Assembly (NCBI GenBank): GCA_019914995.1
Contig: CM034127.1
Span: 558,001-622,000 of the forward strand
Source: Acanthochlamys bracteata
Lineage: Eukaryota; Streptophyta; Magnoliopsida; Pandanales; Velloziaceae
Direction: 5' to 3'
Length of the DNA: 64,000 nt
Numbering within the stretch: position 1 is the first letter of the stretch; each line of letters begins with the position of its first letter. A program made the translations under genes and the position numbers. The notes below the pieces were generated by a model. It was not told the origin of the DNA and did not search any database. It saw only the letters and a list, made by a program, of their open reading frames with translations. Below are positions 1 to 13,034 of the stretch, piece after piece.

Positions 1-168
1 TTGAAACACAGTACATAACAAACTGCTTTCATCACTCGGTGTGAAGAAGAACTCTCCTTCACTTGTACTTCTTCTCTCATTCGATTCTTGAAATTTTTTT
101 ATAAAAACGTTCAAAATCCTAAAGAACAACAATTCCATAGCAGTTTTATTTGTATCTTTCTTTCCTGC

Positions 169-2177
169 ATGTTTTCTACTTCAGCAATGGCTTGCAGTCA
201 CCACCATCCATGGCTTGTACTTCGAAATTCACTAGCCTTCATATCTCTGTTCACGTTCGCTACCTCACTGCTCTGTTTCTTCTTCTTCTCTTTCAATGCA
301 ACAACAAATACTTCTCAAGATTCTTCTTCTTTCAATTCCCCGTTCACCATTAGAAGAAACGTTGCAGGAATATTTCCAGACAAGAATTACAACCACACTT
401 CTTCTTATTCTGATTCTAGTTACAGTTATCATCAAGAAAAAATTAGAATTGGTGATGATTATGGTTCTTGTGATTTGTTTGATGGAAGATGGATTGCTGA
501 TGAAGAAATGGGGCCGAGTTATTTGCCTGGAACGTGCCCGTTCATCGATGAATCGTTCAATTGTTTCAAAAACGGAAGGAAAGATTTGGACTACACTGCT
601 CTCCGCTGGAAACCAAACAACTGCAACATACCCAGGTGTGATTACGTTACATGCATGCATGATTCAGTTTTATCCTTTCCTTTCTTTGGATTAATTTTGG
701 AGGAGATTTTTCTTGAAAATAGTTTGATGAGTTGTGTGGTTGATTAGTTTTGTTGATTAAGTTTGTGAGATTAATTCAGACGAGCTTTTCTCGTGTTTTG
801 TTAGGGTTTCTTTTCCTCTATCTCTTTTCTATCAGTTAGGTAGCTTAACTGTTCCTGAATTTTTTTAAAAAAAATTCAAATCCAATTTAACATTCAAATG
901 AACATATACATCAAAATTGTTTATGCAAATGATTAGAAATAAATTTATTCGAAATTCACATGCTTATTAATTTCTGAAAAAATATTTACAAAAAATTATT
1001 GTAATGAAGGTTGGATGGTAAGAAAATGCTAGAGATGCTAAGAGGCAAGAGGGTGGCATTCATCGGCGATTCACTGAACAGAAACATGTGGGAATCACTG
1101 GTCTGCACACTTTTGCAATCCGTCGGTGATAAATCTCGCGTTTTCGAAATCTCCGGCAAACGCCAGTTCAAGACTGAATCCTTCTATGCCTTCAGCTTTC
1201 AAGTGAGTACATAACGAGTTACATGTATGCCGTAAATTTCATGCATGAAAAGTTGGTTTGAATATTTCATTGAATTTCATGTAGGATTATAATTGCACGA
1301 TCGAATTTTTCCGGTCGCCGTTTCTTGTACAAGAACGGGCAGGTCTTGATTCAGAAGGGAATCCAAAGCAGACACTGAGATTGGATTTGATAGATAAACT
1401 TTCCGAAAAATACAAAGCTGCAGATGTACTAATATTCAACTCTGGACATTGGTACACTCATCCAAGAACAAAGCAAGGGTAATTGAATTAGATTATGCAA
1501 ACAATTTTCAGCTGATTGATTTTCTTTTTCTAATGGAGGGTGAAATATTACAGGAAGGATTTCTACCAGGAAGGAGAACATGTGCATAAGCTAATGAATG
1601 CCAATGTAGCTTACTGGAAGGCGTTGCGGACATGGGCAAGATGGATTGAATCGAACGTTGATCCTTCCAGGTCACTGGTGTTCTTCCGCAGCTACTCAGC
1701 TTCTCATTTCAAGTAATTTGTTTCCCTCAGGAATCCCCTTAGACACATTCCGGTAGTGATTTCGAGTTCTTAAGCAATTTATAATGGCTGTTTAAGTTCA
1801 CTGTATGAAGCTGATGAGTTCTTTTTCGTCCCTGCAGTGGAGGGCAGTGGAACACTGGAGGAAGCTGCGACGGTGAGACGCACCCCATAACAGATGACAA
1901 CCATCTGGTGAAGTATCCGTTGGCAACTATCGCAGACTCTGTTATGAGAGAAATCAGGTTTCCTTTACAGTACATGAACGTTACCAGAATGACAGATTAC
2001 CGGAAAGATGGGCACCCGTCCGTCTACAGCAGACCACCTGAAAGAAGAAAGCCTGGAGGTGGACAGGATTGTAGTCACTGGTGCTTGCCTGGTGTTCCTG
2101 ATGCTTGGAATGAGATCCTGTATGCAATCCTGTACAAGAAATGGAGTGCAGAAACGAACACATTCACAGAAACATAG
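169..2177 (+). CDS. TRICHOME BIREFRINGENCE-LIKE (TBL) protein, probable wall-polysaccharide O-acetyltransferase
   Basis: Five exons join in phase: 169-635, 1010-1202, 1285-1478, 1554-1712 and 1838-2177, giving 450 residues. All introns are GT-AG. A type II membrane anchor lies at about residues 16-42, followed by a Ser/Asn-rich stem. The TBL domain starts near residue 100 (SCDLFDGRW...[10 protein letters not shown]). The GDS motif of the DUF231/GDSL-like fold is at 175-177 in the context [16 protein letters not shown]. The DxxH motif of the catalytic triad is at 415-418 ([18 protein letters not shown]). In this family Ser, Asp and His transfer acetyl groups to xylan, mannan, xyloglucan or pectin in the Golgi; which polymer is used cannot be read here. 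ATG 169 is the first in frame; ATG 187 (MACSHHH) is an alternative start. No break is seen. Confidence 0.93.
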
Positions 2178-2639
2178 AACAGGCAATTTTTTTTTTCCAG
2201 ATTCAATTTTCCCACAGCAATAGCTTATTGATTTTTGTATAAAGAGAGAAGAATACCTTTTCCAGCCTTTTTGGCAATAGAATTTGTATAGAAATTGAGA
2301 GCGACACAGGCATATAGTAATATTATTAAATTTCAGAAATGAAAGGTGTTATGAGAACTGGAGCTTTAAAAGTTATTCTACTTGTTTTCAGTTCAGCTTG
2401 AGGAAAACTTGAGCTACGATCACCTGCTTGATATCACATACCCGAGAATAAAAGAAAACAGCTCAAGCTTTTAAAAAAACAAAGGCAAAATTAAACAATT
2501 GGTATTTCCAGAGTGAACAAAGTAGAGAAGAACTAATTGAGATGTGGAGGCGTGTACTTCATAGCAGTTTTAGCTGATATCAGTTAGGACAAGAGTTTTT
2601 TTAAGATATCAGATATCCACATTATAAATTGGAATTGAG
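2178..2639. other. Intergenic, convergent 3' flanks
   Basis: This stretch separates the stop of the TBL gene from the last recognisable exon of the opposite-strand mutase pseudogene. It should hold the TBL 3' UTR. No coding potential, repeat or RNA gene was recognised. Confidence 0.5.
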
Positions 2640-5486
2640 AAACAGCTCCACATGATCTGCTACAGTTTCAGCAAGAGCATTAGCGGCTTCCTGCATAGAT
2701 GCTTCGACATTATACATGGATGAAATCCTCAGTACCAGATGGGTGATGAAACATCTGCCTTGATGCTACTTGGCTGTAAAAACCATGATACACATAAGCA
2801 ATAAGACTACATGGCTTGTAGTAATTAGTTCATCATGACATGACTAATAAAACAATATCATGTAAACAGAAAAAATAGAGTTTACCAGTCTCCTGGTTGA
2901 TCACTTCCTGCAAACCTGATGGCCTCACAACTTCAGCTTCTGCATTTGTAGTAGTAATAGCAGTCATATCTAGGACTTTGACCTAATTGTAGATGGAATA
3001 ACACAGTCTTCAGAGAAGCTCAAAGAACTATGAAGTGGAAAAAAATGAGCAGAAGAGAGAAAATTGTAATGTACTTCTTTTAGACAGAAGCAACTAAAAA
3101 CAAAACAAGGAGTCGAATAAATGATAAATACATCGATGAGAGAGCTTCTGAGACGAAAGAGCACCAACATTGAGCTTTCTGACCATAGGATTCTGTATGG
3201 GAGACAATTAGTGACACCATAGCACTTTAAGTTACATAAACATAAGTCCTACATAGGGAACATAACTTCACACTAGAAAACAATTTTAACTGACTGGAGG
3301 CGTTTTAGCAATAATAATAACCACCTCCGCAAGCCACTGCACGTAAACTCCTTTAAACATTTGAATTTTATCGAGTTTTGAAATTTAAGTATCTAAGACA
3401 GCATATTCAATGATGTTACAGCACAACGTATTTACAAATATCCAGCAAATCAAACTACCATAGATACAGAAAAGATTTCTACACTATATTTATGTATATA
3501 TGGTCACAAGTTGAATTAACTTCTGCAAGAAATTTATTCATGTGAAAACAGGCAGATACCAACAGAATATGCTAAAGTTATGAAAATAGGTGTCTACTCA
3601 TAACAAGGAACACAATGTCACCAAAATTAGAAAAATGGTTCATTTCTCTTCTTCAGAGATCAAATCCTTTATAAGGGAAAATTGAACCTTATAAGTATTT
3701 ACTCAATTCATGAATATGCATCTGGCCATAATCAAGTTTTGTCTACACACATCAGGTTCCCTTTGAAGAATCAGATTCTTTTTCTTACAATGTTCTCAGT
3801 AATTTTCATTTCCTTGTATTGTGTAAGTGTTTGGGTTCTTCCTATCTCTTTTCCAGAATCAATATGTAAGATATAAAAGCAAAATTAGTGAGACAACAAA
3901 TGTATGCCATGCAGAAAATAAAGCATAAAACATACATAACTTCAAGAAAAATGTGTAGCTTTGCTGTTTTGATATGGCATAAATGCAACAAGTTTCTTTA
4001 CCTTCAGTTGTCTGCTGGAAAGATGTTGGTAAAGCTCACTCCATTTCTGCATGGACCATCCCATGTTACACAGGACTGCCTCTACCAGAAGCAGGCCACT
4101 AAGTGCATCTCTTACTGCCTGATTCATCAACTCACTGGCTGCTAGCAGTCTCATAGCAGCCTTATCATGCTCAGACCTGAAATCCATGCATGAATATCAT
4201 ACGAAAGAAACTTAATAAACGACAATGATAAGTTGTCAGATAACGGGAAAACCTGGCATATGGGAACGAAGTTCACTGGTCAACCAACTTGTTCATAAAC
4301 TTGTCCAAGAATAGAATTGTTCTATTCCCAGCTGCCTCAAAGTATAAGCCAATGTCATAGTCAGAAGCCTAGGTACTTCAAGCCAGGTGGAGTAAATACA
4401 ACCTCTAGACCCATCTTCTTAAGGTAATTAGTCGAGGCACTATTTGCATATGCTGTCTGCACAATACCAAGCTTTGCTGACAATTCATTGTTCACTCCAT
4501 CACTTTCTTTTTGTTAAGAACCTTTATCTCCATCCACCAGATCAATATCGCCATTACCAGCTAATAGAACACAGAAATTGACAAGCCTATCAGCATCACC
4601 GTCCAAACTCACACACCTGAAGGACTAAATTTAACTGGTGCAATTAGCATTAAATTGAAAGAAGAGCTTTCACTTAAAAATTCAATCTAAGCAGGGAAGA
4701 CAGGCATCTCACCTCAAACCTGCATCACTAGGGCCAAAACCACAAGATACAACTTTCTCTTTCTGCACATGATCAGTACCAACCCCATGATTGAACCCTC
4801 GCCTTTCTGACCAGTGTTTCGTACATCAACATCCAATCTTGGTATTATGTCGTTCACATCCTCAAGCTTTTCCCCACCAACACAATTAGCTCCATTTTCT
4901 TGAACTTTGGTACGGAAGCCATCATTTTAAGATATCCATCCGTACTAAAGCCATCAGACACCTAATCAAATAGTTAACTCAGTGATTTATGAAAACGTAA
5001 CCATGACCTGAGTATTTGAAAAATGAGTCTATCGGCTTACCTGAAGGACTTTTGACAGTTGTGTGAAGTACTCAAATTCAGCTGCTTTCATGCCCTTATT
5101 CCTACTTCTGACCATCCAATGAATTGCGGGGTAGTAACAACTCCCATATCAAAGGCAACCACACCAATAATAGCATTAATTCCCTTGACAAAGGAGCAAC
5201 TATTAAGAATAAGAGATATCAGAACTTGTTAAGCTAATCAGCAAATAAAAATCTCTTGACTTGCTAGGTCTTGTGTTTCTTCGTAATCTCTGCTCAAGTT
5301 ACTTTCCACCTAATGTGATATCTTGCTCTTTTTTGGTGAACTGGAGAACTAGCTGTCAACAGGAATGATAAGATCTGTGGTTACTATCTTGCTCTTTCAG
5401 TGCAGCCAAAACACCACATTATGGAACACGAAGCTGCATCCAACCATCCGAAAGGAACCCTGCGGTTCCATATGAAAATGTGGCAC
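2640..5486 (-). pseudogene. Phosphoacetylglucosamine mutase (AGM1/PGM3/DRT101-like) pseudogene
   Basis: No long ORF exists, but reading the minus strand in pieces recovers most of a plant N-acetylglucosamine-phosphate mutase in order: FSYGTAGF near 5480, a degraded GRDTRPSG region near 5270, DMGVVTTPQ then HWMVRSRNKGMKAAEFEYF at 5180-5060, GGEKLEDVNDIIPRLDVDVR near 4880-4830, GVGTDHVQKEKVVSCGFG near 4780-4735, RCVSLDGDADRLVNF near 4610, VQTAYANSASTNYLKKMGL near 4460-4410, LMNQAVRDALSGLLLVEAVL near 4130-4070, TAITTTNAEAEVVRPSGLQ near 2965-2910, and PSGTED near 2730. The pieces sit in different frames. There is a one-base deletion after TTPQ, a frame change before GVGTDH, a stop just after the DGDK of the metal-binding region, and a stop after PSGTEDFIHV. 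The start codon and the catalytic serine loop (TASHN) are not found. Retained introns show it is a decayed duplicate and not a retrocopy. The family interconverts GlcNAc-6-P and GlcNAc-1-P for UDP-GlcNAc synthesis; this copy cannot encode that. Confidence 0.85.
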
Positions 5487-6110
5487 CTACAACAAACAAA
5501 TTAGCAACAGTAATTAACAATTAAAAACAAATTCTACACTTATTTTCTCATTCATGGTAAAAAATTAGAACTTCCATATACAAACGAACAACAATAATTA
5601 ACATTTCACAGTTAAAAATGTCATATTTCTTATTTCTAAAACCTGCAATAAACAAATAACAATAACTAAATGGTTAACGACAAAATCTAAACATGTTTCT
5701 TTTTTTAATCTAAGGAAAAACAAAAGGAATCTATATGAGCATCATCAACAAACAGTGGTTAAGATTTCACGATTAACGCATCCATTCCCTAATTTCAAGC
5801 ACCTACACATATCTGAAAAATCGAACAACGGTAATTCACAATTCGACAACCCGAAACAACTCAAATTGGTTTCACTCTACCAAAATACAAAAAATAAAAA
5901 AATGGAGTAGACTGAATAAGGAACTGAAGATGTTACCTGAAGGAAGAGGGAATCTAGCAGCAAAATCAAGGAGAATTGATCATTGTTTCTCGTCGCTGAG
6001 CCATCGACATCGATCGATCGACTCAATCATTCGAGAGAGAAAGAGAGAGAAGAAATGAGATAGCGATCTTTATGGAGAGAGAGAGAGAGGTGTTGGTATT
6101 TAAAAGATTA
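5487..6110 (-). promoter_or_regulatory. Former 5' UTR, leader intron and promoter of the mutase pseudogene
   Basis: On the minus strand a donor-like CTTCAG|GTAACA lies at about 5940 and an acceptor TTGTTGTAG at about 5487, consistent with a leader intron ahead of the first coding exon. Upstream, 6000-6090 is a GA-rich (minus strand CT-rich) simple repeat, a common plant core-promoter and 5' UTR feature. The coding start expected near here is not recognisable. Confidence 0.45.
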
Positions 6111-7660
6111 AAATGTGACGGATGGTATTATAGGTTTTTCTGAATGGTTCCGGTTAGGAATCAGGCTAGATTGTCTTGAGGTTTTTTTTTTCCTTCTTTT
6201 GTTTTGTTTTGTTTTTCTTTTTCTTTTTGCCTGGGTGAATCAGGCCAACAACTATCTTGGGTACATCTTTTATTTTTCTGTGCTCGTAGTAAGATCACTA
6301 GTCGGTTGCAAACACTACTCATTTGTTGTACTTATTTATTATTAAATATTTTTAATTTAATTTAATTTATAAATTTATTTTTAAAAAAATAAATTTATCT
6401 CAACATTATCAGCTGAACGGTGTACTACATTGAGTGATGTAAACGCTTAGTTTGTTTTTTCTGAGGATTAACCCTGGGCAGGGTAGGTTTGAGCGTAAAA
6501 GTACATTTTTTTTAAAAAAAATTAAATTTTTTACAAAATAAATTTTCTTTATAGCTTAAACAGATATAATATATATATTATTAATTTATTTATTAATTTA
6601 AATTTTAAAGATAATTATAGAGTAATGTATAAGATTTTTATAAAGGAGATAGGAGATGGATAGCCAAATCGACTATTAGGGCGTGTTTATGAATGTCCTA
6701 AATTTTTTTTTAGACTCAATTTTATTATAAATATATATATATATATTAAAATAAAATTTTTTTATCAATAAAATTTTTTTAAATTCAAACTTAAAACTTA
6801 TTATAAATATAAAATTAATATAAAATTTTATTTTTTATTAAATAATTTTAATTTTTTATTTTATTTTTAAATCTATTTTTTAAAAACTCTACTTTACCTA
6901 CTTTACTCACAAAATAAACACGTCCTTAATCTCGTTAACTCTTTAGGAAAATGTAAATAAAATAAAAATTGAATATATAAACTGATGTCATTGAAGATAT
7001 AAAATTTTTACCCTTCGGTAATTAAGAGTCACGTATCCAAATTCATAAAAAATATGGATTAGAAAAGAGAGATATAAGAGTTAGCCTTGCTTTTGGTATT
7101 TCATCCAACTTCATTCATATTTCATCTCCCGTTCAATATTTATTAACTTTGGACAAAGCACATCGACGAAAATACACTTTTAATCCAACTAACTTAATAC
7201 ACTCAAAAACATACAAACTTTGGCCTCTCTGTCTTTCAACCCCACCTAACTCAGCTCTTTCGGACTTATTTATTTGAAATGAAGAATTAATCTTTTGTAC
7301 AAACTCGACTAATCTGATTAATTCCAAAAGAGAGTGAACTCAATGAACCTGCAAAAGATCGTAGCCTCTCGGACACTATAATACAGAGCAACAACACGAG
7401 AACTTAATTTTGCTCATGTTTGTATAGGCAGCATAAGCAGTGACAAGCAAATATTGTAATTCTAAGCAAACTCAAGTGTTTAAACATTAAGTACTTACAC
7501 TTCAATTTTAATATAACATATATGAATACGAGATATTCATAGTTTCTAACTCACTTTATAACAAGAGCAAAGAGCTTGAACTAAACTCAGTGTGCTCCCT
7601 GTGTTTATGTCAACACAAGCAGTGATACAATGTAGCAACATCTACGAAATACAAATCCAA
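6111..7660. other. AT-rich intergenic region
   Basis: Noncoding, with long A/T runs. It contains one Tourist-like MITE (6679-6925, listed separately). Short ORFs here have no recognisable product. The 3' UTR of the gene that ends at 7805 probably reaches into its right side. Confidence 0.5.
6679..6925. mobile_element. Tourist-like MITE, copy 1
   Basis: A 247 bp AT-rich element with terminal inverted repeats GGGCGTGTTTAT at the left and ATAAACACGTCC at the right (one mismatch), flanked by TTA on both sides (6676-6678 and 6926-6928). A TTA target duplication is typical of PIF/Harbinger-derived MITEs. It has no coding capacity. Confidence 0.75.
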
Positions 7661-7804
7661 TAGTAGTAGTGAAGGATGGGCTTGGACGAAACCATGGTTT
7701 ACTACACACATCATCATAAGCAGAACAAAAATGAAGAGAAGGAAAATTTAAAGAATCAAAATATCTTATCCCTCTCATCTGCAAACTTATTTTGGATCAG
7801 ACCA

Positions 7805-10800
7805 TCAGACACGATTATCGTTCAAAGGTGTGAGAGCAGGCCTTTTGACATCACCCTGTGTAATCAAACGAAAAAAAAAAACAAAAAAGTTAGAGATAGT
7901 AATTAGTTGCACAAAATTTTCAATAAACAATTTAAATGTCACAATGCAAACAGTAGGCATGTTTCAAACCTTTTTCTTGTTCTTAGAGGCCTCAAGTTTT
8001 TCCTTCAACATAGCCTGCAGCTTCCTCAAGCTTGCATTCCTTAAATCAACTTGCATTTCTACGCCTAAGAGTTCATTATTCTCATCAGATAGTGCATCTC
8101 CATTCGTCTTGTCATTTTCTGCAAAATGATGGAGCTGGGAATCAGCCTTCTGTTTCATATCTGCTATGGCATCATCCTTGGTTTCACTGCCATCAGGCAT
8201 CATCAGTTCAGGAGTCTTTTGGTAAGTTTGGGGGACAGTTTCTTCGTCAGGCATTTTGGCCTCATCAGCAGTTGAAACGTTTAGCACTATGTCCATTGTT
8301 GTAAATAGCTCATTTGCAACCATGCCATCATCTCTTGCCAATGATGAGAAGCTGATTTCGGTATCAGCAAAGCCATTCGCTTCCAAGTTTGCAATAGACG
8401 CTTTTGCAGACTGACTTTCAAGATTGTAGTCATATTTTTGTTTCTGCGTGGCACCCAAGACATGAAATGACACAGGAGTATCATTAGTGTTGTTTGGTAT
8501 ATCTTGACTTATACTGTCGCATGCAGCTTCTGGCACGGCATTTTCACTGGTTTCCATTGGGTTATCGCAAGATACAGCATTGTTGGAGCTCCTGTCTTCT
8601 TCTGGCATTGCTTCAACTATCTGAAATAACACTTCTGCAATTGTTTTCTCCTCACTTGCTGCAGTAGTAAAGCGGACATCAGATTCCTCGTCAACCCTCA
8701 TGGCTTCTAGTTTACCAATAACTGCTTTCAAGGATATACTCTCAGCACTCTCCAACTCTGCCTTTTCTGTAACATCAGAAACAAAGTTCCCATTTTCTGT
8801 GGCATCTCCTGTCACCAGAGCATCATCACTAAGGGGCTCTGGAGCCTCTCGATCAACTTGCAGAGCGTGTTGACATTCGGTTTCCATGGATGCCACGATT
8901 TCCATTTTGCCAGTGATCGCTTCCAGGGATGTACTGTCACCGTTGCAGCTGAACTCCACCTTCTGTGTGGTGTCAGGGACCATTTCAGCCAAGTTGGTGA
9001 CAGTCATAGTTAGTGGAGCATCATGCGTAGACATCGGGGACTCCTGTGCACATTCTGGAACATCCTGGCCCTCATCGAGTGCATGATCATTACTGAAATC
9101 ATCTCCTTTCAAATCTGTCTGAACAAGCGTAAATTCTGATCTTTCACAGTTTTCAGTCAATAAAATCTTGCCTTTCTTGAAGATACCCTCACTTGCCAGA
9201 AAATTACTGGTGGGATGTAGTGTATCCTGGTCAGCTTGAAGACAGCAGTTACCTTCAGTACTTAATGCAAGACTTTCAACCAGCCCTTTGATAGGCGAAT
9301 CTTCAGAATCACCAAGCGCCATTTCTTCTCTTTGTTCAACATTAACTTGATCCTCTTCTAAACGGTCCTCCATTATAATATCTGAAATAAAGGAGTTTTT
9401 TCAGAATAAGAAGAAGAACTAGAGCATGGACATACGATATCAAGGAATGGAAAAGTTTAGACAGCAACCAATTGTCTCACCTTTCTCTTGCTGGAATTCT
9501 GCTGCTGTACCATGAATTTCTTGATAAACCAACCGTTCACCTTGATAAATTTCAGCATCTCCATCTGGTTTACAAGGGAAATCTCTGCTCTGCAAGTCTC
9601 CAATGTTCTCTTCCTTGCAATCCTCAGTGACAGAAGAATCATCAATGTCTGCAGATGTAATGACATCTGAACTTAATCCACTATCCTCCTTAAATGACTC
9701 CTTGGTTTCAAGCAGAATATCACCTTTTTCATGCTGATTTCCATAAAGTTTTAAGCCTTCAACATCAATTTCTTCATCAACCAACTGTCCATCATGAGTC
9801 ACAGTGTCCCTTTCAGGGCCTTCAGCATCTCCAACGACCTTTGTCTTGCAATCCTCAGTGACAGATGAAGCCTCCATGTTTGCAGACGCAACAAAATCTG
9901 AAACTGATTCACTGTTATTCTTCAACGATTCCTTCATTTCTGGTAGAACATTAGGATAGAATAGAGACAATTTTATTTTAATAATAAAAATTATATATAT
10001 AACTAAAACATTGGACTGTCTTGCAGCATAAACTCACCATTCTCCTGCCCATCCTCTTGTTCTTCAACTAGCAATGATGCCATCTTGACAGTGGCTCTTA
10101 GCCTTGCACTCCGTCTCACGGGAACTGATAGGCCAGACTCAGAACCTTCCTCTAGTTCTTTCCTAGATGATTGTCTTGTAGTTGTCCTCCGAGCAGTAGC
10201 CCTTGAAGACATCACTTTCTCTTCTTCTTTGACTGTACTGCGAGCCCCCTTCTGGTGAATTGATGGAGTTCTGGGAGGCCTCTTAGCTACAGTCTCTTGT
10301 GGCTCCTCCTTAACATTAGCCTTATTTGCAGCAGCGGCTGCAGATGGTGTCTCTGGCACATTCTTTATTGTGTCATCCTCTAATGTACTATGAGCTCCCT
10401 TTTGGCGAGTTAATGAAGTTTCGGGAAGCCTCTCAACCACAACCTTTCGCGGCTCCTCCATCACATCAGACTTCTTTGCAGAAGCGACAGCAGGTGGTGT
10501 CTCTGGAACATTCTTTTCTGTGTCATTCTCTTCATCATCAGCAGCTAATCTTTCTATATCCAGAGTTCTCAGAGATATTCGGCGGGACCTAGGCAGTGGA
10601 CTTCCTCTGTCCAGGGGAGTCTCCAGCAATCCCTGACCCTCTTCACTTTCTTGCTCAGCTGCCTTACTCTTCACTGTTGATGTCTTTCCTGTGGCAACCC
10701 CACGTCGTGTCCGAGCGGTAGTGCTTGGAGCCAACTCAGAAACTTCCTTTACTGTTTTCAAGCGAGCAGAAGTCCTTCGGCCAGTGGTTGGTGGCTCTGG

Positions 10801-12168
10801 TGCTGTTCCAGATGTTTTCTTGGGTGACTGGTACTTCAATGATTCCAGAAATTCCTCCAAACCTTCCACCTGCGAAGTGGGATGTGAAGAAATTGGACTG
10901 ATCTCAATATTCAGCACAAAGAACTACTAGCAGTAAGTAAAAGCTCCAAACTATTGACCACAATAACTAAATTCAAATGAGCTGGTCCACAAATGTCACC
11001 GGAACTTCTTTGTTCACAGAAAAAGAAGCCTCAATTAGTCTATGAAAATTCTGTAAACAACATCCATAAACATTAGATCTCCAATTCGAAAGAATTTATT
11101 TAAAAAATCTAAGTTCACTAAGATAGAGAACTCCTGCAGTGTTTATGGACTAAGTTACTAGAAAATGCAAATCTGGAGAGTGAATTAGTCGCTACAATGT
11201 TCCAAAATAGAGAAATAGAATTTCCACATATCAGGCTTAATATCAACAAATGTTTCTCCAATCTCTAGCCTCCCAGAAAAGCATTCCAAAATCTGGGAAA
11301 TAAACATAGGATTGAGCTTCTGAAAGTCTCCAAATAATTAAGAGAAAACAACTCCTAAAGCATTTCATCGCATGTCGAGTTAAAATCGAGTCCTAACTTG
11401 TAACAAATCCGACTGAAATTGATTTCTTCAATATCTTCCATACTTATTATATCCTACAATCTCCTGCAATCAAGCTGGTGTCATGTTCCCACACGCAAAG
11501 AAGGAAATCAGATCAAACTATTTCCCACACACTAAATTAAAACCAATTACAAGTGAGGACAAATCAGACTGAAATTGAGATTTTACAATCTCGTTCTAGT
11601 CCTCCTACCGTCTCTCCCAATTGAGCTAACAGCAAGTTCCACAAATAATGAATATAACCATACCTAACTAACTCTTCGATCTATTGAAATGATCTCCAAA
11701 TCTAAACCAAACTCGCTTTCTACAAACAAAAAATTAAATTAAATTAAATTAAAATTTAAAAAAGACAAAGAAAACTAGGAATATTTGATAAGATTACCAA
11801 AATTATTACGGAATGAAACAAACCTACTGAAATCGACTTACGATCCCGGAAAACTACTTGATAGTCTTCCACAATCAAACTACTATCAAGTTCGGAAGTT
11901 CCCAGACACCAAGAGACTAATCAGATGAGACTATTTCTCAAATCCACTAAAATAATCACCAAAGCAAACCGAAATGGAGAATCTAAGCTTTCATCCAGTA
12001 AATCGACACAATTACGAAAAGACATTGATCGGTTACCGATGGGAGAGCTCGAAGTGCTCCGGCCATGGCGAGATTGGTTGTATTGGCCGGTATCCTGTTG
12101 CGCTTGCAGAGCGTTTGAAGATCTCTGCGACCGAGAGCGAAGAAATCCACCATGGTCCCGGGCTCCAT
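7805..12168 (-). CDS. Uncharacterised nuclear-type protein with SAP/LisH-like N-terminus and acidic repeats
   Basis: Five exons join in phase on the minus strand: 12168-12037, 10869-10038, 9939-9481, 9381-7970 and 7855-7805, giving 961 residues (956 if ATG 12153, MVDFFALG, is used). The N-terminus (RRDLQTLCKRNRIPANTTN, then LAMAGAL) resembles a SAP-like helical motif of plant proteins annotated as LisH-like or Asp/Glu-rich; by memory these include AT3G03130 and AT5G17160. Exon 2 is rich in basic, SARLK/RRSARL-type patches and carries two copies of a roughly 50-residue repeat (KNVPETP...EEP...QKGA.ST). Exon 3 carries a second repeat (MKESLKNNSES and TKESFKEDSGL, each followed by SSVTEDC). Exon 4 is acidic with recurring S.KA.I..LEA units and ends in a short basic, coiled-coil-like helix (RKLQAMLKEKLEASKNKKK). 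The C-terminus is KRPALTPLNDNRV. The mix of basic and acidic low-complexity sequence suggests a chromatin or nuclear role; no function is established. Confidence 0.82.
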
Positions 12169-12260
12169 TGCTGCTTCGATATTCGTGTTATTGTTGCTGC
12201 TGCTGTTGTAGATTGATTAACAAGGGTATGGTCTGGAAACCTAAAGCGGGGGTTTAGTGG

Positions 12261-12268
12261 TATTTATA
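12261..12268 (-). promoter_or_regulatory. TATA box of the SAP-like gene
   Basis: The minus strand reads TATAAATA here, about 95 bp upstream of ATG 12168, a normal distance for a plant TATA box with a short 5' UTR. Confidence 0.6.
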
Positions 12269-13034
12269 GGCGAGTTTTCGATTAAGAAAATAATTTAATT
12301 TAAGTAATTTGACCGTTGGAGACGATGGGAGAGGATCAAATGAATCTGGACCCTTCAAGTTTGAATTTACGGCTAGATGGATACATGGGCCTGTCTACAT
12401 CTCTTCGTTTAACTAGTTATTTATTTCTCCCAGTTTTCAAAATTTATATATGATTCATTTCCTATGATATAAAATTTTGTTTTTGCAAAATCATACCACT
12501 AATACGTTCTATGATAAAAATTAGTATTGGCAGCGGTGCAACATGCCCCATCCTTGCATGAGCTTGTTGATAAAACTTTAAAATGTACACCTGCAGTAAC
12601 CGCTGGTTAAAATATACCTACCAAAAAATTTTAAATAAAAAACACAATATTGCATGAAGAATCAATGAAATTATATATCTGAAAGACCAATAGATAACAA
12701 AAGAAATCAGCTTTCAGTAATAATACAACAGTTTCAGTTACAACATTAACCCCAGGGACAAAATGTCGATGGTGATGTGGTGATATAACCTAAATCCTAC
12801 TGCTATAACAACTACCCATATAATCAAAAGAAGGGTGAAAAAAATGAAGTCTGCCTGCACATCTACTACTTGTTACATCAGCAGAGAGAAGAAATAAAAA
12901 AAAAAGCTTTGCAGCAGAATACTGTTTCACCTTGTTGATTGGCGTCAAGTTGAAAAAGACGAACGCCTCCATGGAGACTCAAAGCTTATGCATCATAGTG
13001 TCTTACATAGACGGCTTTACTTGACAAGAAATAT
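12269..13034. other. Intergenic: SAP-like gene promoter and TPR 3' flank
   Basis: Noncoding. The left side should hold the upstream promoter of the minus-strand SAP-like gene, the right side the 3' UTR of the TOPLESS-related gene. No other feature was recognised. Confidence 0.5.

Noticed and set aside
265-660. 131-codon antisense ORF inside TBL exon 1
   Set aside because: It mirrors the coding strand of a well-supported exon and has low-complexity, Ile/Arg/Ser-rich content with no family signature.
3682-4145. Plus-strand ORFs of 64 and 85 codons
   Set aside because: They lie opposite readable mutase exons of the minus-strand pseudogene and have no independent support.
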